Positions 1 through 8,781 of a DNA stretch of 64,000 bases are shown here, in pieces. The DNA lies in assembly GCA_964598565.1 (NCBI GenBank), contig CAZRCG010000003.1:124001-188000 (forward strand), written 5' to 3'. The position numbers were made by a program, and so were the translations under genes. Under the pieces are notes generated by a model. The model had not been told where the DNA came from. It made no database searches and was given only the letters and a program-made list of their open reading frames with translations. The stretch's first letter is position 1. Every line of letters begins with the position of its first letter. The stretch is from CAZRCG01 sp964598565 (GTDB taxonomy: Bacteria > Bdellovibrionota > UBA2394).

Positions 1-554
1 GCGACCAATTCCTCGGCCATCAAATGTCTCATATCGGTAAAGAGTCGGTCTCGTCCGAGAGGTGCTAGATGATGAGGAAAAACCTCTCGAAACCAGGGCT
101 TGCTCCAAAGCACATCCGAGATTTTACTCACAGTCGTTCTGCGCATTATGCTGTTCGGGAAATTGACGTCGTTCCATAGCCCACTCACTTCCTCTAAATT
201 TCCCAGAACAGAAGCAATCTGGCTAGCCAAACGGTCGACCTCGTTCTGAAAGCAAGATAAATCTTGGTCTGCAAAATTTTCCAATTCGACGTAACTGAAA
301 AGATTTTTATGCTTCGAACTATCTTCAAATCCCGCGTAAATGGCCCTTGGTCTGAACAGCTCTGTTTGTGTGACAAGAGCCACTTGTTCAAGACATGGGC
401 CATGGTTCGATGGCACAGAGCCTGCCGAAAAGACGCTGTCGACGGAAAGGGCGGCGAATACGCCCAGCACCACGACAGCGCACGTGGGTCTTTTGAAGAT
501 GCGTGGCGCATTATGATTCTTTAAATCAGGGCTAGAAATCCACAAAGACGGCAT
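1..554 (-). CDS. Exported protein of unknown function, 3' end beyond the left edge
   Basis: An open minus-strand frame runs from an ATG at 552-554 to the left edge without a stop (184 complete codons). The N-terminus is basic (residues KRPT), followed by a hydrophobic run (AVVVLGVFAALSV) and a small-residue cleavage site (VFSA|GS), so a Sec signal peptide is likely. The exported part contains the peptides LENFADQDLSCFQNEVD and SKPWFREVFPHHLAPLGRD and resembles no family I recognise. No strong ribosome-binding site precedes the ATG. It is divergent from the HU-like gene at 674. A reading in the neighbouring frame (194-511) is Arg/Ser-rich and much less protein-like, so I prefer this one. The function is unknown. 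Confidence 0.6.
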   Translation of the reverse strand, partial: MPSLWISSPDLKNHNAPRIFKRPTCAVVVLGVFAALSVDSVFSAGSVPSNHGPCLEQVALVTQTELFRPRAIYAGFEDSSKHKNLFSYVELENFADQDLSCFQNEVDRLASQIASVLGNLEEVSGLWNDVNFPNSIMRRTTVSKISDVLWSKPWFREVFPHHLAPLGRDRLFTDMRHLMAEELV

Positions 555-673
555 TAGGAACGGACTTATGTCATTTTCTTGTATTTTGTCGAGTTAAAAC
601 GGTGACTTACGCTGCGATGGGCTAGTGCCGCGCGGCTTGCAGCCTTTTGTGAAGACGATACACTGAAGAGGCC

Positions 674-955
674 ATGAATAAATCAGCCCTTATTGATCTT
701 GTGACCAATAAAATGAATATGCCTCGTAAACGCGCTGAAGCTGTTGTGAATGTATTATTTGGTGCAATGGCGGATACGCTTTCTGAAGGCGGTCGAATTG
801 AGATTCGAGGATTTGGCAGTTTTGTCAGCCGAGAGTACTCGGGCTACAAGGGCCGAAATCCGAGAACGGGCGAGTCGATTGAAGTCGCGCCGAAGCGCTT
901 ACCCTACTTTAAGGTAGGTAAAGAACTTCGTGAGCTGATTAATCTCGCGAAGTAA
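674..955 (+). CDS. HU/IHF-family DNA-binding protein
   Basis: A 93-residue protein with the typical HU/IHF architecture. It has an N-terminal helical dimerisation part (MNKSALIDLVTNKM...), the conserved core RIEIRGFGSFVSRE, and the beta-arm hallmark GRNPRTGE, followed by the C-terminal helix (FKVGKELRELIN). The family binds and bends DNA as a dimer in the nucleoid. The arm reads RNPRTGE, with Pro at the kink position typical of HU and IHF. The length matches the family (90-100 aa). The ATG lies 3 bases after GAAGAG, a weak Shine-Dalgarno. It is divergent from the exported protein at 1-554 and 50 bp before the peptidase at 1006. HU and IHF subunits cannot be told apart here. Confidence 0.95.
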   Translation: MNKSALIDLVTNKMNMPRKRAEAVVNVLFGAMADTLSEGGRIEIRGFGSFVSREYSGYKGRNPRTGESIEVAPKRLPYFKVGKELRELINLAK

Positions 956-1005
956 TTTTAAGTAATTTAATCTACAGTCAAAAAAAATCAGCGTAGGATG
1001 CGGCC

Positions 1006-2385
1006 ATGACTACGCCATCAAAAGAGCTAACGGCCGTTCATAAATTTGCCCTAGAAGAACTTAAGATATTATCTCGAATTCCGAGTATTAGTTTTCCGGG
1101 CTTTGAGGCTTCAGCGGTGAAACGTTCGGCAGAGGCGACGGCTGATTTGTTGTCGCGTGTGGGTTTAGATCGCGTTCGGCTTGAATCGATCGACGATTGT
1201 TTTCCCTACGTTCTGGCAGAGAAGATCGTCGACAAAAATGCTCCCACGCTTTTGCTCTATGCCCATCACGATGTTCAGCCCGCCGGCCGTGAGGAGCTTT
1301 GGCAGAGTCCTCCGTTTGAGCCCACCGAACGAAACGGCAGACTTTATGGTCGTGGCACGGCCGACGACAAAGCGGGTATTTTATGTCATGTGGCTTCGGT
1401 GCTAGCATTTAAAGACCAGCCCTTGCCAGTGAATGTGAAGTTTATCATTGAAGGCGAAGAAGAAATTGGCAGCCCACACCTTCTAAAATTTCTTGAAAGC
1501 CGTCGAGACGCCTTGCAAGCCGACGCGATTATTGTGACAGACACCGGCAATATTCGTGAAGGTACGCCGTCGATTACCACTAGCCTTCGTGGTCTGGTAT
1601 CACTCGACGTCGAAATACGTTCGCTTCGCGCTCCCTTGCATTCGGGAATTTGGGGTGGGGGCGTGGTAGATCCCGTACAGGTTTTGGTAAAAGTTCTGGC
1701 GCAACTAAGTGATGAGGCAGGTCGACCGATTTTAAAGTCGGTGAAGCGCGACAAAGAGCCGCATCGCGATTGCCCCCTTTCTCGAGAAGAATTTGCGCAG
1801 CAAGCGGGAGTTCTAAAAACAGAATCCGTACCCACCAATTTCGTGCACCGGGTATGGGACGAAGCAAGTTTTTCGATCAATGCGATTCAGGCAAGTAGCG
1901 AAAAGCTTGCCAATAATATTGTGTGTGATCGGGCGTTTTGTCGTATCGGCTTACGAATCACAGCTACCGAGACAGCTCAGGCGGTTTTGCAAGATATAGT
2001 GGCAACGATTCGTTTGTTGGTACCTTCGACAGTGGAGCTTAAAATCACTCCTCGAGACTCTGCGGATGCTTGGTCGATGGATCCGCAGGAGCCTCGACAC
2101 CGCTGGGTATTTGAGACCGTTGAATCGGCGTTTCACAAAGGCTTTGGCCAGAAAGTGGCGTATATCGGATGTGGGGCGACCATTCCTTTCATTGGACCCT
2201 TTGAGCGAGCGTTCCATGCCCCGGTGGTCACCGTGGGAATAGAAGATCCTCAGGCGTATGCGCACAGTGAGAATGAAAGTTTATTGTTGTGTGATTTTTA
2301 TCGGGCCATTGATTCTCAAATTGAATTTTTCAAACAAATTCCCGCGGCGTTTAAGAAGCGGCCGATCGGTAAGCCTCTTGATTGA
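1006..2385 (+). CDS. M20-family metallopeptidase (dipeptidase-like)
   Basis: A 459-residue zinc peptidase of the M20/ArgE/DapE/CNDP type. The first metal motif is YAHHDVQPAG (first His-x-Asp). The bridging Asp is in GRGTADDKAG. The catalytic and metal-binding glutamates are in EGEEEIGS, and the dimerisation lid domain follows. The C-terminal ligand His is in AYAHSENE. These proteins hydrolyse dipeptides or N-acyl amino acids in the cytoplasm; the substrate cannot be read from sequence. No signal peptide is visible. The last 35 bp overlap the end of the convergent CPBP protease gene. Confidence 0.92.
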   Translation: MTTPSKELTAVHKFALEELKILSRIPSISFPGFEASAVKRSAEATADLLSRVGLDRVRLESIDDCFPYVLAEKIVDKNAPTLLLYAHHDVQPAGREELWQSPPFEPTERNGRLYGRGTADDKAGILCHVASVLAFKDQPLPVNVKFIIEGEEEIGSPHLLKFLESRRDALQADAIIVTDTGNIREGTPSITTSLRGLVSLDVEIRSLRAPLHSGIWGGGVVDPVQVLVKVLAQLSDEAGRPILKSVKRDKEPHRDCPLSREEFAQQAGVLKTESVPTNFVHRVWDEASFSINAIQASSEKLANNIVCDRAFCRIGLRITATETAQAVLQDIVATIRLLVPSTVELKITPRDSADAWSMDPQEPRHRWVFETVESAFHKGFGQKVAYIGCGATIPFIGPFERAFHAPVVTVGIEDPQAYAHSENESLLLCDFYRAIDSQIEFFKQIPAAFKKRPIGKPLD

Positions 2386-2905
2386 GTCGAATTAAAAACG
2401 AGAGATTGAAGAGGCTGTGAGCAAAGGCGGCCGTCCAAAAAGTGCCACTTTCTTTGGCCAATACGCCGAGAAGAAGTCCGAAGACGAGATTCCATGCCAT
2501 CCACGAAATTTTTTGACGATGAGGAAGGATATTGGCCAGCGCGAAAATAAGAGAGCTCAATACCAGGCCAAAACGTGGCAATAAAAGCCCTCGAAAGAAC
2601 CACTCTTCAATAACAGCTGTGATAATCGCAATCACGATGGCATGAAGGTAGGAGAGTGGCGTGAGAGTCTGCTTTAAAAAATCTTTCAGGCTACGACCCC
2701 ATCGAAAGATGCGCCCGACAAGGCGATAGATGATAACGAGCGCGACACCCAGCACGAGGGCTGCCACAGAGGCTGGCCATGAGAGGTCTAAAACGTTTAA
2801 GGGCGGATCTGTCAGCGGACTTGGCGATAAGAGCTCTAGTACGATACCCGCAGCAAGGAGTGAGCCATAAACCCAGTACAGCGAACGAGTTTCTAATGCT
2901 TTCAT
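2351..2905 (-). CDS. CPBP-family intramembrane glutamic protease
   Basis: A 184-residue integral membrane protein with about five hydrophobic segments. It carries the CPBP (Abi/RCE1) motifs in order: EExxxR as EEWFFRG near residue 90, FxxxH as FALANILPH near 115, and HxxxN as HSLFN near 165. The family includes RCE1-type CaaX proteases and the proteases thought to process MYXO-CTERM/JDVT-CTERM sorting signals. That is of interest because two proteins with such tails are encoded at 12980 and 15994. A link between them is only an inference. It is convergent with the M20 peptidase, overlapping by 35 bp. Confidence 0.85.
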   Translation of the reverse strand: MKALETRSLYWVYGSLLAAGIVLELLSPSPLTDPPLNVLDLSWPASVAALVLGVALVIIYRLVGRIFRWGRSLKDFLKQTLTPLSYLHAIVIAIITAVIEEWFFRGLLLPRFGLVLSSLIFALANILPHRQKISWMAWNLVFGLLLGVLAKESGTFWTAAFAHSLFNLSFLIRLNQEAYRSAAS

Positions 2906-3002
2906 ACGGCGGCTTTCATGCGAATGCTTTTATACGTCGTGCGTTTATAATAACAGCCTGATTCTGAGTATCTGAAGTGCGAAGATCAACGTGAAGGTAT
3001 CA

Positions 3003-4163
3003 TTATTTTTTGGGAACCATCACCACCAGGCGACCCGAAGCGTGGACGCCATCTTTGGCGCCCTTTTTGACGTGATACATTGCTTTGTCTGCCGACGTGA
3101 TGAGTTGATCGATGGTATTGCCGTCTTCTCGTAGGCTCGAAATGCCGAAACTCGCGGTAATTTTTATATGAAGATGCTTTGTCTTAAGAAAATGAAAGTT
3201 TCGAAGGCTTTCAACGACTCGTTCTACAAAAATGATGGCATCTTTTTTGCTGGTTCTCGGTAGCACGAGTACGAACTCATCACCCCCGTAACGAATGGCC
3301 ACATCGGTAAGACGAACCATCGACAAGAGAAAATCGCCAAATTCTCGTAACAAGTGAGATCCTATCATGTGTCCATGCTGGTCATTCACCTGCTTAAAAT
3401 TATCTAAATCAATGAAGACGAGTGACATGTCTTCGCTGTAACGAGCACTGTTCGCAATTTCACGCTCTAAGACGAGATGAAGATAGCGAGCATTATAGAG
3501 TTTCGTAAGATCATCCGAAATCGTGAGATCTTGCACATGCTTGTAGTTACGAGCATTTTCGACGGCGATAGAAATATAATCGCTAAAAGTTTCGACGGTC
3601 TTAAAATCATCGGGGGTGAAGGGGGCTTCGGTTTCTGTGCGAAAGAATGCTAAAAGACCCAGGACGCTACCTCGCGCCATGATGGGAAGAGTCATCAAAC
3701 TCGATGGGCGGTTGACGATCAGGCCATCGAGGGCCGGCACAAAGAGTGGATCTTTAAGGGGCTCGACGATGACTTCTCCTCGACCACGTTCTAAAGCACG
3801 TGCGAGTAAGCCGCGACCGTTCATCATGCTGGTTCTTGGAAGAGCTGGATCGCGAGGATGTTCAAAATAAAACTCACCGGATGCAGAATCTTGAAGTACC
3901 AACGCAAAGTGCTGACACTGAATAAGCTGACCCAACTTCTCGGTCACAATGCGAAGCACTTCAGAAAGATCGAGTGATGACGTTAGAGTCTTTCCAAGAG
4001 AATCAAAGACAAGAAGTTTTTGAACCGTTTGTTGAAGATCTTGAATGACTCGGCTCTCAAGAAGGTCTAGAGGCATCGCTAAATCCTTGAGCGACGGTTT
4101 TTTGGGGGCAGCCTTTTTCAAAGAGCCCGATTTCTTTGGCCTTTTCGCTTGATTTCTATTCAT
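3003..4163 (-). CDS. GAF-GGDEF diguanylate cyclase
   Basis: A cytoplasmic protein of about 386 residues. A Lys-rich N-terminal tail (RPKKSGSLKKAAPKK) is followed by a GAF-type sensor domain (about residues 50-210) and a GGDEF domain (about 220-385). The active site is intact (YGGDEFVLVLPR). An RxxD product-inhibition I-site (RLTD) sits five residues upstream, so both synthesis of c-di-GMP from two GTP and feedback inhibition are expected. I chose the ATG at 4161-4163; a GTG two codons upstream is also possible. The start region faces the pfkA gene across only about 50 bp, so the two genes share a very short divergent promoter region. Confidence 0.93.
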   Translation of the reverse strand: MNRNQAKRPKKSGSLKKAAPKKPSLKDLAMPLDLLESRVIQDLQQTVQKLLVFDSLGKTLTSSLDLSEVLRIVTEKLGQLIQCQHFALVLQDSASGEFYFEHPRDPALPRTSMMNGRGLLARALERGRGEVIVEPLKDPLFVPALDGLIVNRPSSLMTLPIMARGSVLGLLAFFRTETEAPFTPDDFKTVETFSDYISIAVENARNYKHVQDLTISDDLTKLYNARYLHLVLEREIANSARYSEDMSLVFIDLDNFKQVNDQHGHMIGSHLLREFGDFLLSMVRLTDVAIRYGGDEFVLVLPRTSKKDAIIFVERVVESLRNFHFLKTKHLHIKITASFGISSLREDGNTIDQLITSADKAMYHVKKGAKDGVHASGRLVVMVPKK

Positions 4164-4213
4164 ACCCACCCAATCTATAGTCTATAACGTTTTGCATAAG
4201 AAGGGATGCCGCA

Positions 4214-5215
4214 GTGCCACAAAAAAAACTTCAAGCAAATTATAAGACTAAGCGCATTGGCGTGCTTACCTCAGGAGGGGATGCCCCTGGAATGAATGCC
4301 GCCATTCGGGCCATCGTTAGAAGGGCGGCCTATTCTGGAATTGAAACCGTGGGCATACGCAACGGTTATGCGGGCCTGATTCAAGGGCATTTGGGTCGTC
4401 TCAACGTGGGTTCGGTGGGAAATATTCTACAACGGGGTGGCACGTTTTTAGGTTCGTCCCGTTCTCCTGAATTTCGTACAAAGGCGGGGCGAAAAAAAGC
4501 ATATACCGTACTGAAAGCCTGGGAGATTTCGACGCTCATTACTCTTGGAGGTGACGGTACCATGGCGGGAGCCGGTTATTTGTCGAAAGAGTTTCCGCTC
4601 CAGGTATTGGGTATTCCGTGCACTATCGATAACGATTTATGGGGAACGGACTTATCGATTGGGTTTGACACGGCGGTGAATACGGCGGTCGATTCAATCG
4701 ATAAAATTCGAGACACCGCAGACTCTCACGGTCGAGTCTTTATCGTCGAAGTGATGGGCAGAAATACGGGCCACCTTGCGATGGAGACGGCCATGGCCGT
4801 CGGTGCGGAATATGCCGTGGTGCCGGAGCTACGTTTTCGTCTGTCGTCACTTGTCTCGAAAATTCAGCGGGGTATTGATCGTGGCAAGACGGGCTCGATT
4901 GTGATTGTCGCTGAAGAAGGAACGCCAGGGTATGCTCTCGACTTGGCAAAACAATTGAAGCGATATATTGATCGCGATATTCGGGCCGTAGTGCTTGGGC
5001 ATTTGCAGCGAGGTGGGAATCCTTCAGCCACAGACCGAAATTTAGGATCCCGTTTTGGCGTGGCGGCTGTAGAAGCTGCGCTGCGAGGTGAGACTCGGGT
5101 GATGATCGGTCTTGAAAATAAAGAGATTCGAATTGTTCCTTTTTCTCGTATCGTTGGCAAGCGAAGACGCGCCAGCACCCTCACTTTAAAGGCCATCGAC
5201 ATTCTTTCTATTTAG
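4214..5215 (+). CDS. pfkA: 6-phosphofructokinase
   Basis: A 333-residue enzyme that phosphorylates fructose-6-phosphate in glycolysis. The nucleotide-binding start is LTSGGDAPGMNAAIR. The GGDGT motif has Gly at the position that distinguishes ATP-using from PPi-using enzymes (equivalent to E. coli Gly104). The catalytic loop reads PCTIDNDLWGTD and MGRNTGHLA binds substrate. The residue before TIDND is Cys, where ATP enzymes usually have Gly and PPi enzymes Lys. The start is a GTG preceded by AGAAGGGA. Length is normal for the bacterial ATP-dependent group. It lies upstream of pyrG in the same direction, with 155 bp between. Confidence 0.95.
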   Translation: MPQKKLQANYKTKRIGVLTSGGDAPGMNAAIRAIVRRAAYSGIETVGIRNGYAGLIQGHLGRLNVGSVGNILQRGGTFLGSSRSPEFRTKAGRKKAYTVLKAWEISTLITLGGDGTMAGAGYLSKEFPLQVLGIPCTIDNDLWGTDLSIGFDTAVNTAVDSIDKIRDTADSHGRVFIVEVMGRNTGHLAMETAMAVGAEYAVVPELRFRLSSLVSKIQRGIDRGKTGSIVIVAEEGTPGYALDLAKQLKRYIDRDIRAVVLGHLQRGGNPSATDRNLGSRFGVAAVEAALRGETRVMIGLENKEIRIVPFSRIVGKRRRASTLTLKAIDILSI

Positions 5216-5285
5216 AAAGAACTCTTTAGAGTGGCCTTTTCATTGATGCAACGAGGTGTCTGTTTCACAATGATGGCTAGAATGA

Positions 5286-5374
5286 GTTCTCCCATGAGGG
5301 GCCGAGGCGGAGAGATATTGATCGCCCGGAGAACCCGAGTGTGGAGGCGTAGTGAACGAGAAGGAAGCCTATGA
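5286..5374 (+). promoter_or_regulatory. Structured leader with a short upstream reading frame coupled to pyrG
   Basis: A 7-bp perfect stem pairs GTTCTCC (5286-5292) with GGAGAAC (5328-5334) and encloses a second short stem, GGCG (5306-5309) with CGCC (5323-5326). A 26-codon frame begins with ATG at 5294, is rich in Arg and Gly, and its TGA (5372-5374) overlaps the pyrG ATG as ATGA. Further pairing between AGGC near 5345 and GCCT just before the start codon flanks the AAGGA ribosome-binding site. This could be a leader peptide or an RNA switch, or it could be chance. No known riboswitch class is recognised. Confidence 0.35.
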
Positions 5375-6975
5375 AATCAAAATTCATTTTTGTGACCGGA
5401 GGCGTGGCTTCCAGTTTGGGAAAGGGAATTGCCGCCTCTTCCATAGCCGCGATACTTGAAGCGCGTGGACTAAGAATTACCCTGGTGAAGATGGATCCCT
5501 ATATCAACGTCGATCCTGGAACGATGAATCCGCTGGAGCACGGAGAAGTATTTGTTACGCATGACGGGGCGGAGACGGATCTTGATTTGGGTCATTACGA
5601 GCGGTTTACCAACGCCGTACTTACTCAAGACAATAATTTTACCACCGGACGTGTCTATCATTCAGTGATTACCAAAGAACGTCGCGGTGATTACTTAGGC
5701 GGAACCGTTCAAGTCATTCCCCATATCACCAATGAAATTAAGGAACGGGTTCTAAGAGTAGCCAAAGATGTAGACGTTGTGATTGTAGAAGTAGGCGGCA
5801 CCACCGGAGACATCGAAGGTCTACCGTTTCTTGAGGCGATACGTCAGCTGAAGCATGATCTTGGCCCGCAAAATACCTTGTATATTCATCTTACGCTGAT
5901 TCCCTATATTCCCACGGCGGGAGAGATGAAAACCAAGCCGACCCAGCATTCGGTGAAAGAGCTTCTGAGTATTGGTATTCAGCCTGATATTTTATTATGT
6001 CGCACGGCGAAAGCGTTGACCAAAGAGGTGAAACGTAAGATCGCTTTGTTCTGCAATGTGGGGGAACAATGTGTGATTACGGCTTTAGATGTGGCCAGCA
6101 TTTATGAAGTGCCTCTCAATTTTCATCGAGAAGGATTAGACGAGCGAATCATTGAGCGTCTCAACATTTGGACGCGCCAACCTGATTTAAAAGCCTGGGA
6201 GCAATTGACCGATCGACTAAAATCACCTCGCGCCACTCTTCGGTTGGGTATGGTTGGTAAATATGTTTCGCTCAAAGAATCGTACAAGAGTTTGAATGAG
6301 GCTATTCACCACGCAGGAATCGCTACAGAGGTGAAAGTAGATATTGTCTTTATTGACCCAGAAGAACTTGAGCAAAATCCTCAACTTTGCGAGGAGCGCT
6401 TGGGCTCGTTGCAGGCTCTCATCGTTCCGGGGGGTTTTGGAAGTCGTGGAACCGAAGGCAAGATCGCGGCGATTCGATACGCGCGCGAAAAAAAGATTCC
6501 CTTTCTAGGCATTTGCCTGGGGATGCAATTGGCTTCTATTGAGTTTGCTCGCCATGTCTGTGGGTTGGCAGACGCCCAGTCGCAAGAATTTTTAAAAGAG
6601 ACAAAAACCCCCATCATTCACTATATGAAGGGGCAAAATGAGGCGATCGATAAGGGGGGTAGTATGCGTCTGGGGGCTTACGAGTGTCGTTTGGTGGCGG
6701 GCTCTCTGGCGGCTAAACTCTACGAGGCTTCTGCCATTTGGGAACGTCATCGTCACCGTTTAGAATTCAACAATGACTATAAAGACAAGCTTGAGGCCAA
6801 AGGTCTGAAAGTGGTGGGTACGTCGCCCGACGGAGAACTCGTAGAAATGGTCGAGCTCAAAAATCATCCCTTTTTCATAGGAGTACAGTTTCATCCCGAG
6901 TTTCTTTCGAAGCCTATGAAAGCGCACCCTCTTTTTCGAGGGCTTTTGCAGGCTGCCTTAACCCGGGTTATTTAG
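5371..6975 (+). CDS. pyrG: CTP synthase
   Basis: A 534-residue amidotransferase that makes CTP from UTP, ATP and glutamine. The N-terminal synthetase domain starts KFIFVTGGVASSLGKG (P-loop) and has VEVGGTTGDIEG and the UTP-site stretch LLSIGIQPDILLCR. The C-terminal class I glutaminase domain (from about residue 290) has the nucleophile Cys in GICLGMQ and the His-Glu pair in GVQFHPE. Length is standard. The AAGGA motif lies 7 bases before the ATG. The leader upstream contains hairpins and a short reading frame that overlaps the start codon. Confidence 0.98.
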   Translation: MKSKFIFVTGGVASSLGKGIAASSIAAILEARGLRITLVKMDPYINVDPGTMNPLEHGEVFVTHDGAETDLDLGHYERFTNAVLTQDNNFTTGRVYHSVITKERRGDYLGGTVQVIPHITNEIKERVLRVAKDVDVVIVEVGGTTGDIEGLPFLEAIRQLKHDLGPQNTLYIHLTLIPYIPTAGEMKTKPTQHSVKELLSIGIQPDILLCRTAKALTKEVKRKIALFCNVGEQCVITALDVASIYEVPLNFHREGLDERIIERLNIWTRQPDLKAWEQLTDRLKSPRATLRLGMVGKYVSLKESYKSLNEAIHHAGIATEVKVDIVFIDPEELEQNPQLCEERLGSLQALIVPGGFGSRGTEGKIAAIRYAREKKIPFLGICLGMQLASIEFARHVCGLADAQSQEFLKETKTPIIHYMKGQNEAIDKGGSMRLGAYECRLVAGSLAAKLYEASAIWERHRHRLEFNNDYKDKLEAKGLKVVGTSPDGELVEMVELKNHPFFIGVQFHPEFLSKPMKAHPLFRGLLQAALTRVI

Positions 6976-7139
6976 GGAGCCTATGGGCTGATTTTAAACG
7001 CATCTCATCTCTCTTCAAAATCAACTTGTGGACTGGCGCGAAGCTCTGATCACCGAACCTTCGCAGGCTTTTAACCAACTCCCAGGGATTTTCATGAGCG
7101 CAGTTGCTTCTGAGCAGGCCCTAGACTATATCTCAGGCC

Positions 7140-7709
7140 ATGAAAATCATTGCCGGTGAATGGGGTGGGCAGGCCATTGTGGGGCGTTCCAATGCCAAGT
7201 TAAGGCCTACTTCTGACAAAGTAAAAGAAGCGGTCTTTGATATTTTGGAAGCCCGTTTCATTAAAGGCTGGCCTACTGTGAAAGTACTCGATCTTTTTGC
7301 GGGCTACGGAGGCTTAGGCTTAGAAGCCTTATCTCGTGGCGCTCAGTCGGCTGTTTTTGTTGATCATCACCTGCAAACTTGTAAGCAACTTGAATCTAGT
7401 TTGAAAGATTTCAAAGCGATCGAACGAGGTGAGGTGCTCTGTCGGGGGGCCTTGGAGTCTCTTCGATGGTTATCGTCGAGAGGCGATCGATTTGATCTCA
7501 TTTTCTTGGATCCTCCCTATCGAGAAGACTGGGTGATGGCGTCTCTCAACACCATGGTCGATCATCCACTGCTCAGTAAGAAGGGCCTGGTGATTGCGGA
7601 GCATGATAAGCGAGAGTCACTCACGGCCGTTCAAGGTCTTTGGACCCTCGAAGATACCCGACGCTACGGCGATACGTCGATTTCGATTCTTCGTGCGAAA
7701 GTGCATTGA
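7140..7709 (+). CDS. rsmD: 16S rRNA (guanine966-N2)-methyltransferase
   Basis: A 189-residue SAM-dependent methyltransferase of the RsmD family, which methylates G966 of 16S rRNA during 30S assembly. The family signature at the N-terminus (IIAGEWGG and LRPTSDKVKEAVFDIL) is followed by the SAM motif VLDLFAGYGGLGLEALSRGA and the N6/N2-methyltransferase catalytic motif DPPY (FLDPPYREDW). Length is normal. It sits 34 bp before purM. No other function is likely given the LRPT/DPPY combination. Confidence 0.93.
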   Translation: MKIIAGEWGGQAIVGRSNAKLRPTSDKVKEAVFDILEARFIKGWPTVKVLDLFAGYGGLGLEALSRGAQSAVFVDHHLQTCKQLESSLKDFKAIERGEVLCRGALESLRWLSSRGDRFDLIFLDPPYREDWVMASLNTMVDHPLLSKKGLVIAEHDKRESLTAVQGLWTLEDTRRYGDTSISILRAKVH

Positions 7710-7743
7710 GACTCCCTTCTGATTTCGGATAGTCTTTGCCTCT

Positions 7744-8781
7744 ATGGATTATCGAGATTCTGGCGTCAACCGCGAAGCGGGCGACGCTTTTGTAGACCGA
7801 ATTGAAGCGAAGATGAAGGGCACCCAGCGCCCTGAGGTGCTCAGTGGGCTCGGAGATTTTGGCGCCTCGTTCGTAGCGCCGGCGCACTATCGACAGCCTG
7901 TTTTTGTAGCTTCTACTGATGGGGTTGGCACAAAACTTATGCTGGCTGAGGTGTGGGGCGGCAGTTCCGAAGTGCGCCGGCAGGTACATCGAGCTATGGG
8001 CCAAGATGTGGTGGCGATGTGTGTGAACGATCTTCTGTGTTGCCGTGCAGAACCTCTTGTATTTTTAGACTATGTCGCCACCGGTACGCTCGATCGTCAT
8101 GATTTAGATCACGTTCTTGAAGGCATTATAGAGGCGTGTCGCGAATCTAATTGCTCCCTCATTGGCGGCGAGACTGCAGAGATGCCGGGATTTTATCCAC
8201 CCGGGCGTTACGACATTGCGGGATTCGCCATTGGTGTGGTTGAGCGCGAGGCGCGCTTCAACAAGAGCGCCGTAGGCGAGGGCGATCTGGTATACGGCAT
8301 GGCCTCTTCTGGACTTCATTCGAACGGTTTTTCGCTCATAAGACGTGTTTTAGATGCGCAGAAATGGTCGCTAGACGATATCGTCGAGGGGCGCCTATTG
8401 GGGGAGCTTTTGCTCGAGCCAACGACGCTCTATGTGAAAGACTTTTTGAAACTATCTGAAACTGTGCCTCTCAAAGGCGCCGCCCATATTACGGGGGGTG
8501 GTTTGGTGGAGAATCTTCCTCGAGCGTTTGATGAGACAAAATTAAAAGCGGTCCTGAACGAAACAAGTATCACCACCCCTGCGTGGATGCAGCGCTTTTG
8601 TGAGGCGGCCAAGCTCGACAAACGGGAGGCGTTTTCAACCTGGAATATGGGCATTGGATTTACGGTGATCGTTCCCAAAGATTCGGCGGCCATGATGAAA
8701 AAGAACGCTCCCTCATGGATTCCTTTGGGAGAGCTTGCTTCCAAGACGAACTCTGAGAACTCTGTGGAGTTTGTCGCGTGA
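7744..8781 (+). CDS. purM: Phosphoribosylformylglycinamidine cyclo-ligase (AIR synthetase)
   Basis: A 345-residue PurM-family enzyme that closes the imidazole ring in de novo purine synthesis. Visible family motifs are ASTDGVGTKL, the catalytic-loop stretch GGETAEMPGFY, the AGFAIGVV strand and GLHSNGFSL, plus ITGGGLVENLPR near the C-terminus. The start at ATG 7744 gives the N-terminal DYRDSGVN segment typical of the family. The stop overlaps the GTG of purN (8778-8781), so the two are translationally coupled and supply consecutive purine-pathway functions. Confidence 0.97.
   Translation: MDYRDSGVNREAGDAFVDRIEAKMKGTQRPEVLSGLGDFGASFVAPAHYRQPVFVASTDGVGTKLMLAEVWGGSSEVRRQVHRAMGQDVVAMCVNDLLCCRAEPLVFLDYVATGTLDRHDLDHVLEGIIEACRESNCSLIGGETAEMPGFYPPGRYDIAGFAIGVVEREARFNKSAVGEGDLVYGMASSGLHSNGFSLIRRVLDAQKWSLDDIVEGRLLGELLLEPTTLYVKDFLKLSETVPLKGAAHITGGGLVENLPRAFDETKLKAVLNETSITTPAWMQRFCEAAKLDKREAFSTWNMGIGFTVIVPKDSAAMMKKNAPSWIPLGELASKTNSENSVEFVA

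Noticed and set aside
194..511. Minus-strand frame of 105 codons near the left edge
   Set aside because: An adjacent frame gives a proper signal peptide and stays open to the edge, so this is its shadow.
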